From a virus: a stretch of DNA of 33,371 nucleotides. Below are positions 1 through 10,700 of the stretch, piece after piece. The number at the start of each line of letters is the position of its first letter. Positions within the stretch are counted from its first letter, which is position 1. Below the pieces are notes generated by a model. The model was not told the origin of the DNA, did not search any database, and saw only the letters and a program-made list of their open reading frames with translations. Where the stretch lies: positions 1 through 33,371 of the IMG/VR virus record IMGVR_UViG_3300020173_000030; one strand, given 5' to 3'. Both the position numbers and the translations under genes were made by a program.

Positions 1-432
1 GAATTAGAGACCCAATTACAGATGAGTGCGTATGCCCAGCTGATAAGCCCAACTTCAATGAAGTTACTGAACAGTGTGAGGGTGTAGGGAAAGGTGATTG
101 CACAGGCGGAAGAATTAGAGACCCAATTACAGATGAGTGCGTATGCCCAGCTGATAAGCCCAACTTCAATGAAGTTACTGAACAGTGTGAGGGTGTAGGG
201 AAAGGTGATTGCACAGGCGGAAGAATTAGAGACCCAATAACCCAAGATTGCGTTTGTACTGGCACTACTCCTAATTGGAACGAAGCTAAACAACAATGTG
301 AGGGTGTAGGTAGCGGTGGGCAAGGTAACTGTACGGGGGGAAAAACTAGAGACCCAATTACAGATGAGTGCGTATGCCCAGCTGATAAGCCCAACTTCAA
401 TGAAGTTACTCAACAATGCGTAGGCACAGGAA
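1..432 (+). repeat. Tandem coding repeat, 111-120 bp units
   Basis: Units begin at 1, 112, 223 and 343. Units 1 and 2 are identical over all 111 bases. Unit 3 is 120 bases and diverged (CTGTTPNW in place of CPADKPNF). Unit 4 returns to the sequence of units 1 and 2 before its end diverges. The array continues off the left edge, so the copy number is unknown. Perfect identity of neighbours points to recent duplication or gene conversion, or to a collapsed or duplicated assembly at the contig end. Confidence 0.95.
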
Positions 433-671
433 GCATTGAAGAAACTGTTGTTCCAGACTTATTTAATGTAGTAAGAACTAAACCCGGAGAAAAAGTAGGT
501 GCGCTTGATTTTTATGACATAGGCGGAACTAGCATTTTTCGATCCGGTGCTAAGACAGAAGAAGAGGAAGACCCCCTTGCATACCTATATTCTAACTACG
601 CAGATGGTGGTATAGTGCAGGACTATGATATTGAAGAACTTATTAGGTTCTTAGAGAGCCAACGAGGTTAA
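1..671 (+). CDS. Cysteine-rich tandem-repeat late protein (5' end missing)
   Basis: The reading frame (codons starting at base 3) is open from the window edge to a TAA at 669-671, so only the last 223 residues or so are seen. The first 145 residues are four repeats of 37-40 residues, each with a CVC-type pair followed by two more cysteines and ending in a CTGG-like turn. After the repeats come about 80 residues without cysteine, including an acidic run (KTEEEEDP) and the end DGGIVQDYDIEELIRFLESQ. The next gene starts one base after the stop. Regular four-cysteine repeats suggest small disulfide- or metal-stabilised modules on the virion surface, such as a fibre or tail decoration. This is inference; I do not recognise the family. 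Confidence 0.8.
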   Translation, partial: IRDPITDECVCPADKPNFNEVTEQCEGVGKGDCTGGRIRDPITDECVCPADKPNFNEVTEQCEGVGKGDCTGGRIRDPITQDCVCTGTTPNWNEAKQQCEGVGSGGQGNCTGGKTRDPITDECVCPADKPNFNEVTQQCVGTGSIEETVVPDLFNVVRTKPGEKVGALDFYDIGGTSIFRSGAKTEEEEDPLAYLYSNYADGGIVQDYDIEELIRFLESQRG

Positions 672-672
672 C

Positions 673-1791
673 ATGGCAGACGCCTATATCCCAAGATTCA
701 GAGCAATACGCGAGGCCGTAGGGGGTACTTATGACCCTAACCGCCGTCCGGGCAGTAGTGGGCAGCGTTATTTCAGTGATGTGGAGTACGCAAACCCTCA
801 TATGGCACCGAAGATCTTCGATCCAGAAGCAGAGGGTTATGAAACCCAAGCCGCTTACGATGCCCGCTTTGACACTGCTATGGACACTGCTACTGATGCT
901 GCGCGTGCTACGACAAGAGAGCAAGCTACTAGATTGCAGGCACTTAATCTGTCTAACTTAGCTAAACAACAGCGCCCTGCGGCTCAAACCCTTACTGACG
1001 AACAAGTTAGAGAAAAACTTAGTGGTATAACCGACCCTAGTGGAAATTTAGTTACTGAGCGGCAGCAAATAGGCGAAGCTATTGGCGCTATGAACCAATA
1101 CAACATAAACCCATACCGTGCCGCAGAGCTAATGAATGTACCCTTTAGCGACGTGCAAAAGATGATGGGGCCATATTACACAGCGTATGGTGAAGCTAAG
1201 CCAGAAGGGATTGCTAACCTTTTAAGTAAGCAGACGGAATTAGTGTCCGAAGCAAACCGCCGTTTGCCAGTAGGTATGACTCCTGCACAACGAGGAGTAA
1301 CAAGTGTTCTACAAAACGTGCCTGATGACATGGTGACTAGGTTAATAAACATGGGTATTTTTACTCCTGAAACCGCAGCGCAATTCTACCAAAGCAGGTA
1401 TCCGGGTTTTACGCCTGAGCAAGTACAAGAAGCATTAGGTCAATACGCTCCAACAGTAAGTACCGGACAAATGGGTCCGCAGCAGCAAACGCTAACTGTA
1501 AACGGTATGGCCCAAGGCGGTCTTGCTAGTGTTGCTCCAAAAGGCATGTACTTAGGCGGTCCTACTGACGGTATGGCGGATCAAATTCCTGCCACGATAG
1601 ACAACAGGCAGCCCGCAGCTTTAAGTGATGGAGAGTTCGTTATTCCCGCTGACGTAGTTAGTCATTTGGGTAACGGTAATTCAGATGCCGGTGCACAGCA
1701 ATTGTACGGTATGATGGACAAAATACGTAAAGCCCGCACGGGTTCTACAGAGCAGGGGAAACAAATAAACCCCCAAAAATTTCTAGTGTGA
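673..1791 (+). CDS. Late protein with C-terminal GG-x-TDGM/ATIDNRQPAALSDGEFVIPADVVSHLG domain segments
   Basis: The 372-residue protein starts at ATG 673 behind CGAGGTTAAC, one base after the previous stop. Residues 1-270 are polar, rich in Gln and Ala, and probably helical. Residues 279-357 form a distinct domain with MAQGGL, GGPTDGMADQIPATID, SDGEFVIPADVVSHLGNG and a final MMDKIRKARTG. I recall this C-terminal domain as frequent in uncultured marine phage proteins of unknown role that sit among virion genes. The operon position supports a structural or assembly role, but no enzyme motif is visible. The stop overlaps the ribosome binding site of the next gene (TGAGGAAAAG). Confidence 0.85.
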   Translation: MADAYIPRFRAIREAVGGTYDPNRRPGSSGQRYFSDVEYANPHMAPKIFDPEAEGYETQAAYDARFDTAMDTATDAARATTREQATRLQALNLSNLAKQQRPAAQTLTDEQVREKLSGITDPSGNLVTERQQIGEAIGAMNQYNINPYRAAELMNVPFSDVQKMMGPYYTAYGEAKPEGIANLLSKQTELVSEANRRLPVGMTPAQRGVTSVLQNVPDDMVTRLINMGIFTPETAAQFYQSRYPGFTPEQVQEALGQYAPTVSTGQMGPQQQTLTVNGMAQGGLASVAPKGMYLGGPTDGMADQIPATIDNRQPAALSDGEFVIPADVVSHLGNGNSDAGAQQLYGMMDKIRKARTGSTEQGKQINPQKFLV

Positions 1792-1801
1792 GGAAAAGAC
1801 T

Positions 1802-2599
1802 ATGGCTGATCCAGTAGGACAACCAGCGAGTACCACAGAATCCTTAGCCAGTTGGGCTGCACCTTATGTAACGGGGATGCTAGCTAAAGGCGAAGCACTT
1901 GCTAACCAACCTTATCAAGCATACGGAGGTCCTTTAACTGCGGGACAATCTGATCTTCAGACTAAAGCCTTCCAAGGGCTTGCGGGCGTTAACGTGCCAA
2001 CTGCGCAGATGGGAGGTTTTACCCCAACTAGCTTTACCTCGGGTACTACAGCGCAAGACTTTATGTCTCCTTATATAAGTGCTGCGCTAGAACCGCAAAT
2101 GGCCGAAGCCCAGCGCCAAGCTGAAATACAGCGAGTCCAAAATGCCTCTAGACTAGGTAAGGCGGGGGCTTATGGTGGGTCTCGTCAAGCCATTATGGAG
2201 TCTGAAGGTCAACGCAACCTACTTAGAAACCTTGCCGATATATACGGTACAGGCATGCAACAAGCCTACACTCAGGGCATGGGGCAGTTTAATGTTGAGC
2301 AAGATCGTGCACAACAAGCTCAAGACCTAACTAATCGGTTTGGTTTAAGTGCATTAGGTGCACAGCAAGTTGGTGGCGGACTACAGCGAGACATTGAACA
2401 GCAAGGCATTGCCGCAGACTATGCGCAGTTCCAAGAAGAGCGAGACTTCCCATACAAGCAAGTTCAATATCAACAGTCGTTACTCCAAGACCTGCCTATC
2501 AGTGCGGCGGAAACTGAGTATATAGAGCAAAGTGAACTTGCAAAGGCCTTGGGATACGCCGGTTCGATGGCAGAAATATACGACATATTATTTGGCTAA
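1802..2599 (+). CDS. Late structural-type protein, 265 aa, unknown function
   Basis: The ATG at 1802 follows GAGGAAAAGACT, a good ribosome binding site. The protein is rich in Gln, Ala and Gly. It has an early FQGLAGV segment and a central helical stretch (EPQMAEAQRQAEIQRVQNAS) followed by a glycine-rich turn (GKAGAYGGSRQA). A long Gln-rich helix continues to the acidic, hydrophobic C-terminus. There is no signal peptide or membrane span. The composition fits virion core or tail-associated proteins of marine phages. The neighbours on both sides are late-type proteins on the same strand with gaps of 10-18 bases, so it is probably co-transcribed and packaged with them. Confidence 0.8.
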   Translation: MADPVGQPASTTESLASWAAPYVTGMLAKGEALANQPYQAYGGPLTAGQSDLQTKAFQGLAGVNVPTAQMGGFTPTSFTSGTTAQDFMSPYISAALEPQMAEAQRQAEIQRVQNASRLGKAGAYGGSRQAIMESEGQRNLLRNLADIYGTGMQQAYTQGMGQFNVEQDRAQQAQDLTNRFGLSALGAQQVGGGLQRDIEQQGIAADYAQFQEERDFPYKQVQYQQSLLQDLPISAAETEYIEQSELAKALGYAGSMAEIYDILFG

Positions 2600-2617
2600 A
2601 ATTAAGAGATTAAGACC

Positions 2618-4678
2618 ATGATACCTACTGGCGGAATCGGACAACAGCTAGACCAACTAAAAGGCTTGAGTATTCAAGAGCTTATGCAACGACAGAGTGT
2701 AGACCCTCAGTTGGTGTACGCCCTTGCTCTGCAAGAAAAGCAGAAGATGGAAGCTGCGAAAGAGCGCCAAGCTGCGATGGGCATGGAAACGTCTCAAGGC
2801 ACTGAGATTGAAAAAATGGAAGCTGACTTAGCTTCGCGTAGAGCACCCGGAGTACAAATAGCGGCGCAGCGTAGTATGCCTCAGCCCCAGATGTCACAAG
2901 GGATAGCTGGCGTTCCTTCACCTAACATGGGTGCGATTGGTCGTGCGCAAGGTGGGATTATTGGGTATGCAAAAGGCGGTATGCCTGAAGTAGGTGCTAA
3001 GTCTAAAGGCCCTATTCCTCAGATGTCGCCAGAAGAAAATGCTATGGTTCTTAAGTATTTAGAAGGGCTTAAGAAGTTCGACTACTACGACAAGAACCCA
3101 GACAAAGTAAGCCCAGAAGGCAGACAAGCACTAGAGCAAGACCGTCGCACGTTTGAGGCGCAGTTCCCGAACTCGTTCAGACAAAAAGTAAACCAAATGA
3201 TGTACGGCCCAAGCAAAGGTATGGCTATGGGCGGTGAAGTTAAAAAGTTTCAAGCCGGTAAAGAAGTAACTCTTGATCTTGCTCCAAGACCTTTTATGGC
3301 AAACGGCAAGTTTTATAACGCCAACGGGCAGGAAATATCTGAGCAGGAATACAATAACGAAGTATCTTTGGCCGAGCAATACGACGAGTACGTACGTTCC
3401 CAAGCCGGTGTAACTCCCGCTGCCGGACAAAGCAGCGATGGGATGTCCAATGAGGCTCTATTATTTGAAGATTTAAAACGAGGGGTTGGTCGATTTGGTG
3501 AACCGTTTAGAAGGCAAATGCAAGATGTAGCAGCCGACCCTAGAAAAAGCAGTGTAGGTAGCCAGATTGGTGGCGCATTAGAGGTTGGCGCAGAAACGCT
3601 AACTAAAGCTGGAACAGACGTTTTTGGTGGTATAGGGGAATACCTTGCACGGACCGCCGGGGATATTGGTTATGGTTTTGGAACCACTGGTGCCGTCGGT
3701 GAAGCCGTAGAAACTACTTCTGAAGCCGCTAAACAACGAGCAATGGAAGTGCTAAACGCAGATTACGCAGCGAAAAGAAACGCTTTACGTGCTCAACTTG
3801 AAGCTAGTGGCGGAGATATTAGCACAGAAGCGAGAGCACGCATTGAGGCAGAGTTAGCGGCGCTCCAAAAATCATATGACGTAGAAGCTGCAAAGATACA
3901 AGCGCAAGAGGGTTTAACGTCTTTGAAAGGAAAAATAGGTGATTTTTACAAAACTAATATAGGTGGAGAAACTAAACCTAAAGGCGAAGAAGTTGAAGCT
4001 GTAGGTGTAGAAGAGCTTGTAGCAGTAGAACCTACTCCCCGTCAAAAACTTGGGTCTATGGTAGGCAAAGATGAAGCCGTGTTTCGGGAAAACAAGAAAG
4101 GCGAACCTAAAAAAGATACAAGCTATATAGACTATATAGACAAGCTTATGGGTATAGCGAGTGTATTAGGTCGTGGAGCTGGCGCATCTAAAGGGTTTGA
4201 AGCTTCTAAGATATTAGAAACTACCCGTGACTTACGAAGTGCAGAAGCAGACAGGGCTAATAGGCTGAAAGAGCAAGAAATGCTTATAAATGCTCGTAAA
4301 GAGATAGCAGCAGAAGAACTAGCCGCTCTTACAAATGCTACTCAACAAGAACAGTTAATAATGTTGCGGGATCAAATCCTAAGCGATATGGCTGATGGGT
4401 CAAGTCAGTTAGGCAGTTTAATTGAGGCCGAACGTGAAAGGTTAGAGAAAATTGCTAATCCCAACTTTATAGGCAGGATCGATCCTAATGAAAGAGCGAA
4501 TATAGAAAAGCAAATGGCCGATTTTAAAGCTAAGCTACTAAATACAGAGTTGCAAAAAGCGTTAATGCAACTCAACCAGTTACAAAAACAATTTAAAGGG
4601 GCTAACGAGTTACAAGGTATCGAAGGAACAACAGGTATCGAAGGAACAACAGGTATTGGTAGTTATTTAGACCTATAA
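2618..4678 (+). CDS. Late protein with GG motifs and coiled coils, 686 aa
   Basis: The start ATG at 2618 lies 19 bases after the previous stop, with only a weak purine-rich leader (AGAGATTAAG). Residues 105-125 carry GRAQGGIIGYAKGGMPEVG and residues 201-213 carry GMAMGGEVKKFQAG, both resembling GG segments in the two upstream late proteins. Residues 300-365 are Gly- and Ala-rich. Residues 370-430 and 530-660 are strongly helical and probably coiled coil. The C-terminus is an imperfect GIEGTTGIEGTTGIGSY repeat. No catalytic motif is seen. I infer a virion-associated or injected protein from its position just before the giant polyvalent protein. Confidence 0.8.
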   Translation: MIPTGGIGQQLDQLKGLSIQELMQRQSVDPQLVYALALQEKQKMEAAKERQAAMGMETSQGTEIEKMEADLASRRAPGVQIAAQRSMPQPQMSQGIAGVPSPNMGAIGRAQGGIIGYAKGGMPEVGAKSKGPIPQMSPEENAMVLKYLEGLKKFDYYDKNPDKVSPEGRQALEQDRRTFEAQFPNSFRQKVNQMMYGPSKGMAMGGEVKKFQAGKEVTLDLAPRPFMANGKFYNANGQEISEQEYNNEVSLAEQYDEYVRSQAGVTPAAGQSSDGMSNEALLFEDLKRGVGRFGEPFRRQMQDVAADPRKSSVGSQIGGALEVGAETLTKAGTDVFGGIGEYLARTAGDIGYGFGTTGAVGEAVETTSEAAKQRAMEVLNADYAAKRNALRAQLEASGGDISTEARARIEAELAALQKSYDVEAAKIQAQEGLTSLKGKIGDFYKTNIGGETKPKGEEVEAVGVEELVAVEPTPRQKLGSMVGKDEAVFRENKKGEPKKDTSYIDYIDKLMGIASVLGRGAGASKGFEASKILETTRDLRSAEADRANRLKEQEMLINARKEIAAEELAALTNATQQEQLIMLRDQILSDMADGSSQLGSLIEAERERLEKIANPNFIGRIDPNERANIEKQMADFKAKLLNTELQKALMQLNQLQKQFKGANELQGIEGTTGIEGTTGIGSYLDL
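4616..4651 (+). repeat. 18-bp direct repeat, two copies
   Basis: GGTATCGAAGGAACAACA occurs at 4616-4633 and again at 4634-4651, followed by a partial third copy (GGTATT). It encodes GIEGTT twice at the very C-terminus of the 686-residue protein and looks like recent slippage. Confidence 0.9.
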
Positions 4679-4718
4679 AAGCAAGCATGCACTTAATTTA
4701 TTTTGTGAGAATTACATA

Positions 4719-7700
4719 ATGCCTGTACTGCAAATGCCAGATGGTAAACTTATACGCTTTCCTGATGATATGCCTCGCGCTGAAATAAAAGCTAGGATTG
4801 CGGCTGCTTACCCCGGTGCGTATGCACCAGAGGTTGAGAAAAAACCCGGTCTCATGGACCTTTTTTCAGAGGGCTACGAGCGTGGAGATGTGGGTATTAG
4901 TGCGGCGTATAGAGATGTATTACCTGCTGTTGTTATGTCCGCTCTTGGGGACGAAGAGTACGCAAAAGAAAAGTTAGCTATTGCAGAAGCCAAACGCCAA
5001 GAAGAAGCTATGCGTAACCCTGCTGTGTACGGCGGTATGGAAGATATACAAGGTCCCGGTGACATCTTGCCTTTTATGGCAGAAAAAACAGGTGAGACTG
5101 CGCCAATAATCAGAAACATTGCGGCGGCTACTGTAGGTGGTAAGTTGCTTAGGGCAGGTCAACTTGGTAACCGTTTACTCCAAGGTGCGGCTGTAACGCC
5201 TGTTTTAACTAGTGAAGCGTTTGAAGGTATTTTTGCAGACACAGGAGAACTAGCCCCCGGTGTTGCTTACGGAGCGGGCATAGTTAATACCGCACTTGAA
5301 ACAATAGCGCCTCTTAGGTTTCTTAGGAGCTTTAGCCCCAGCCTACAAAAAGCCGTTGTTAGAGAGGGGCTTAAAAAAGCTGGTGTTCCGCCCACAGTTA
5401 TTGGTCGAGCTATAACAGGTGGTGTTCGCGGTGCTATAACAGAAGGTTTAACAGAAGGCGCGCAGCAATCAATTAACATTGCCGCAGAAAACTTCGTAGG
5501 AAAGAACCCTCAAATTTTTGACTCTGAAGACTGGAGACGCGTAGCTGAATCAGTCGTTGCTGGTGCTGCGGTAGGTACTCCCCTTGGTACTGTTGGCGGC
5601 GCAGCCAGAGGTTCAGCTGAAGGTAGCCGAATACGAAGAGAAAACGCAGAGTTAGAGATTCGACAACAGCTAGAAGCACAAGCACAAGAAGCGGCTGCTG
5701 ATAAAGCTGCGAAAGAAGTTGCCGACAAAGCAGCCGCAGACAAAATTATTGCTGACCAAGCTGCTGCACTGAAAATACCTTCCGACCCTGAAGGGTTAAA
5801 AAAATGGGGGTTAACTAATTTAGGTATTGCACCCGGTGCACTAATATTGCGTCCTGATGGACCTTTGGCTGGCAAAGACCTTACTGATCCAGCACAAGCT
5901 GCGGAAGTAAAGGTAGCATTGCAGGATTATTTAAAGACCGCTACCAACCCCGAAATAATTAAGAAAGTAAAAGCGGTAATAAGAAATTTAGAGCCGGAAG
6001 GTTTGGTTTCGGAACCAAAAGTAAAAGACAAAGTAGTGGTTGATGAGGTTAAGGCTGAGGCTGATGCTGATGCTGATGCTGATGCTGATGCTGATGCTGA
6101 TGCTAAGGTTGAGGCCGGGGTTGAGGTTGTTGCTGGTACTGGTGTGCCTACGGGTTTTGCTACGCAAGAAACAGAAGCTCGAGCAAGAGAAGAAGCCCGA
6201 GCAAAAGAAGAAGCTAAAAAGAAAGCTGCCGAAGATATTAGGGAAGACATCCCACAAGATAAGCCCGTATGGTCTAAAGAACTGCTTGGGTTCCTTACTA
6301 ATGAATATGATGTGACTGAGCAAGAACTTGCTGGGTTAAATAGCGAACAAATGTTAGACCTGCTTGCAGATGCTGAGTCTGACGGCGCAGTGTTTGATGG
6401 TCCTATGGTAGAGGACACAGAAGCAGGTATAAAAGAACCAACTATCATCACTGATGAAACTGTAGAACAAGTTGTTGCCGAACCTGCTGAGGGTGCTGAG
6501 ACTGCTGAGCCGGTAACAGAAGTTGTTGAACCTGTAGCAAAAACGCAAGAAGACGATGGCATTGGTCAGTTAAAAGACCCAGAAAAAGCTTTACTAGTAT
6601 ATCAAGAGCTTGGGGTTAACGAGCAAGAAGGCTTTGACTTAACCGACGAAGATTTTGATGCCTTAGTGCGCGAAGCAGAAAGACAACGTAGCTTTAGAAA
6701 ACCTGTAGTCGGCGAATCCACCGCACCTGAAGCACGTGAACTTTCTGATGAAGAACTAAATGAGTTACTAGCAAACGCGCCTGATAGAGAAACATCTAAG
6801 GCACTACTAGCTCTAGCTGAAAACAGAGCTGCTGCACCAGAGGAAAAACCTTCAGTTAAAAAAGCTGCCGCTAAAGCCGCTGAAAAACCTGCCGCTAAAA
6901 AACCTGCCGCTAAAAAACCTGCCGCTAAAAAAGCTGACGATAAAGCCGCTGAAAAGTCTTCGGATAAAAAAACTGACGATACCCCTGAAAGCAGTAAAAA
7001 CGCAGCTCGCTTGGAGACGATTAGAAAAGCTGCCGCTCCTCGAGAACAAAAAGATATAGTAAGTACGCTAGCTAATAAGAAAGTTAGCGACAACGTAGTA
7101 TTCGATATAGAACAGCTTAAGAGGAAAGCAGGCCCTAAAAAAGCAGTAGCGGGTAAAAAGCTTACTCCTAGACAGATAGCTGTTAACTACTTCCACAAGT
7201 TTGGACCAGCCGAAGCTCTTGCGGTTTTAGTAGCAGAGGCTAACCCAGAGTACACAGAGCCAGAAACTTTTGCCCAGACTGAAAAGCGGGTGAATAAAAA
7301 AGCGGAATTTAAAACAGACCCGCAAAGAGCACTTGAGTGGGTGCAAAAAAATATGTCCGTTGCGGTGAATAACGCCGTAGACAGGAACATAAAGTTTGTA
7401 GAGGAAACCCTAGAAAATTTACCGATTAACAAGAAAAACGCGGAAGGTAGAAAGACAAGAGAAGACTCAAAGAAAAGCGCTACTAGTTTAAAAGTAGACT
7501 TGGCTGACACTACTAGAAAAATGAACACCGGTAAGGGTGCAAAAATAGATGCTAAAGATAAAAAAGGTCTACCTGATAGAGTAAAGATAAAAGCAAAAAC
7601 TCCCGAAGAAAAGGAAGAAGCCAAAAAAGAAGCCAAGAAAAAAGCAGACAAAGAGCGAAGAGACGACGAAGCGGAATCACTTGCAGCGAAGGATAAAGAC

Positions 7701-10700
7701 GTTAAAGCGGCGGAGAAAGAAATTCCTGAAAGAAGCGAGTATTCTAAAGAACGCCAAGACTTTATTGACAACGCACCGGCAGAATATAGAGAGTTTTACA
7801 CTCGAAGGTTTGACGAAATAAAGTTAGAGAACCCTAAGTTTACGCCCAAGCAAATAAATAACGCAATAGTAGAGCAGCACGGCGACTTCTTTAACAAGAC
7901 TCCTGCTTATGTAGGGCCAGAACTAGACGAGAGCGCGAAGAAAAATATTGCTGAAGGCAGTATTCGTAGAGCTGTGCAAAGTGTTATCGCGGCTAGGAAT
8001 GCACGCGGGGCAGATAAAGACTTAACTGATCTTATCAAACGCCTAAACAATAAAGTGCAAATGAAGACCGCTATATACGTACAGGAACTTACGACTGGCG
8101 GAAATGGTTCTTACAATCCCTTAGCAAACGAAATTAGTTTAAGCCCCACCACGGGTTTGAACGAGCATACTTTACTCCATGAAACTACGCACGCCGTTGT
8201 AGCGCAGCCGCTAAATAACCCAGACTTAAAGATAACTAAAGAGTTTACTAAGTTCTTTGAAGAGATCAAGTTAGAACTGGGCGATGCTTACGGGGGTAGA
8301 AATCTGCAAGAATTTGCGGCTGAGTACGTGGGTAACGGAGAGTTCCAAGCGTTACTAAAACAAATCAAAGCCCCGAAAAGCGCGAACATGTTTGTCCGTA
8401 TCCTTGATGCTATCCTTAACTACCTTGGATACACTACAGGTTCTACAGCCTATAAAGAAGCAGGCAAGTTATTAAGCAAGGTTATAGACGTATCAAACAA
8501 AGTAAAGCCGTCGCTAACTGAAACTTTATACTTGGGTAGCGGAAATGTTGACTCAGTTATGCAAGCTGTTGAGGGTAACCTTGCGCGACGTACTAACGAG
8601 CAAGCACTTCGCACACTGTCTAAAGCCGGAGTAGGGCTTAAAACTAAAGCGTTTGGCGCTTCATCCTTGTACAACACAGCGACATTGCTTGGCGACAAGT
8701 TGCCTGTATCTCCGCTAATAACAGCGTTGGAAACAAAAAGAGGTTTTGTAGATAAAAGCATAGACCTTATAAGTAAAAACATACAAGAGATGGCTAAGAT
8801 AGAAAGAGCCTCTACTCGTGCAAAAAAGGAAGCGCTTAATGACTTCGCTATAGATGCCAGACTTGCTGGTATAGATATTTTTAAGCCTGAACCTACCGGC
8901 CAAGCAGGGAAAGAGGCGTACAAAAAATTAGTAGCGCGCTTTAACAACTTGGATAAAGGAAACGTAAACAACCCCCAAGGTTTGCAGTTGGTATACAAAA
9001 AAGTTAGGGAAGAATTAGACCGGTACTTACAAGAATATGTCGATGTTATTACCGAGCTGCTACCTGAAACTGCCGCTTCAAACCTAATGAAGCAATTTGC
9101 TACGTTAGAAGGTGTCACTGCTTACGTTCCGTTTACTAGAGACAAAGATTTCTGGCTAGTCTACAACGACATTACAGATTTAGACGCGGACGGTAACCCC
9201 GTGGAAGTTAGTATTTCTAGAGATTCTCCTAGAGAAATAGACCAAGAAATAAGCAGGTTAGAGGAGCAATTTAAGGCATCTAAATTCTCTGGCGATTTTA
9301 AAAACGTCGTAAACCCTAAGCGGCATAAAAATATAAACGACGTAAAAACACCTAAAGGTCTGCCGGAAGGACGATTCGTAACTCAACTTATTACTGAGAT
9401 GCGTAAGAACGGCGTAGACGAAGACACCATTGATGGTGTGTACCAGCAGTACATTTCTATGTTCCCTGCTAAGTCTATAATGCAGCAGTTTAAAAAGGCT
9501 AAAAATAAGCCGGGTATGGACCGGGATTTAATAACAGCTTACGCAAACACAGCGATTAAGTGGTCCAATAAACTTGCTACTACTCAGTACAACCCCAGAA
9601 TAGAAATGGCTATTAAGGCTATAGAAGATACAAACGCAAAAGGCGACAGCACGGTTGAAGCAGCAAAGGAATCTATAGTAGGGAAGAAAGAGTTTTTACT
9701 TAACCCTAATTTTAACCCTCTTGCAGCAGGCCTTACCTATGCGAGTTACATAGAATTTATATTAGGTAGTGTATCTTCGGCGGTGGTCAACCTTACTGGC
9801 TTAATATTTATGGTTACCCCTATGCTGGGTGCTAGGACTACGTACAACGATGCTACGCGTGCTTTAGTTGATGCTGGTAGGGTCGCTATGAATGGCGATA
9901 CATGGGGAACTGGCAAATACAAAAACTTGTACGAGCAATTAGATAATCGTGGTTTGTTAAAACATACAACAGCCAGAGAAGCTTTAGAACGTGGTAAGAC
10001 TAAAGGCAAAGATTTTTCTGGGTTGCAGTACAAAGTAGTAGATTTATTCTCTATACCTTTCTCCGCAAGTGAGCGCTATATGCGGGCTACAACGGCTATA
10101 GCTGCGTTTGATTTGGCTATGGAATTTGGCATACCTTCTGAGGGTGTACCAGCTAACAACGAGCGAGCCGCAATAGACTTCGCGGCTAAAATGACACGCG
10201 ACGCACACACTGGTGGTATGGCTGAGACTATGCCTAGGTGGATGCAGAACGATTTTGGGCGTGTAATTTGGACGTTCAAGAACATTGTGTTCCAACAAGC
10301 CTTTGTTGTTATCAACTCACTAGCAATGGCTATCGCAAACAAAAACCTAGCGGGGGGTCAAATATCTCCTGAAGCTAGACGCGTAGCTATACGCCAAGTA
10401 CTAGGCACCTACGGGTTAAGTTACGCATTGTTAGGTGCTAAGGGCATGCCGCTTGTCGGGGCTATGACCACACTTATGACTATGGCTGAGAAACTGTTAA
10501 GGGACGAAGATGACGACGAACCCTACAACGCCAGAGAACAGCTTAGAGAAGTGTTTGGGCAGACAATGTACGACGGCATGCTAGCTACTTTATTAAACAT
10601 AGATTTAAGCTCAAGGGCAGCGTTGGGTAACGACATCTTATGGAGAGATGATCCCAAGAGTATAGAAGACTTCGGGTACACCCGCACCGTGCTGTTTAGC

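Noticed and set aside
1-432. Regular repeats that might look like a CRISPR array
   Set aside because: The repeats are long, contiguous, without spacers, and encode an open protein frame.
5927-6562. 211-residue Ser/Ala-rich frame on the minus strand
   Set aside because: It is the antisense of the acidic and repeat-rich part of the giant gene; its low-complexity content follows from the opposite strand and it has no start signal.
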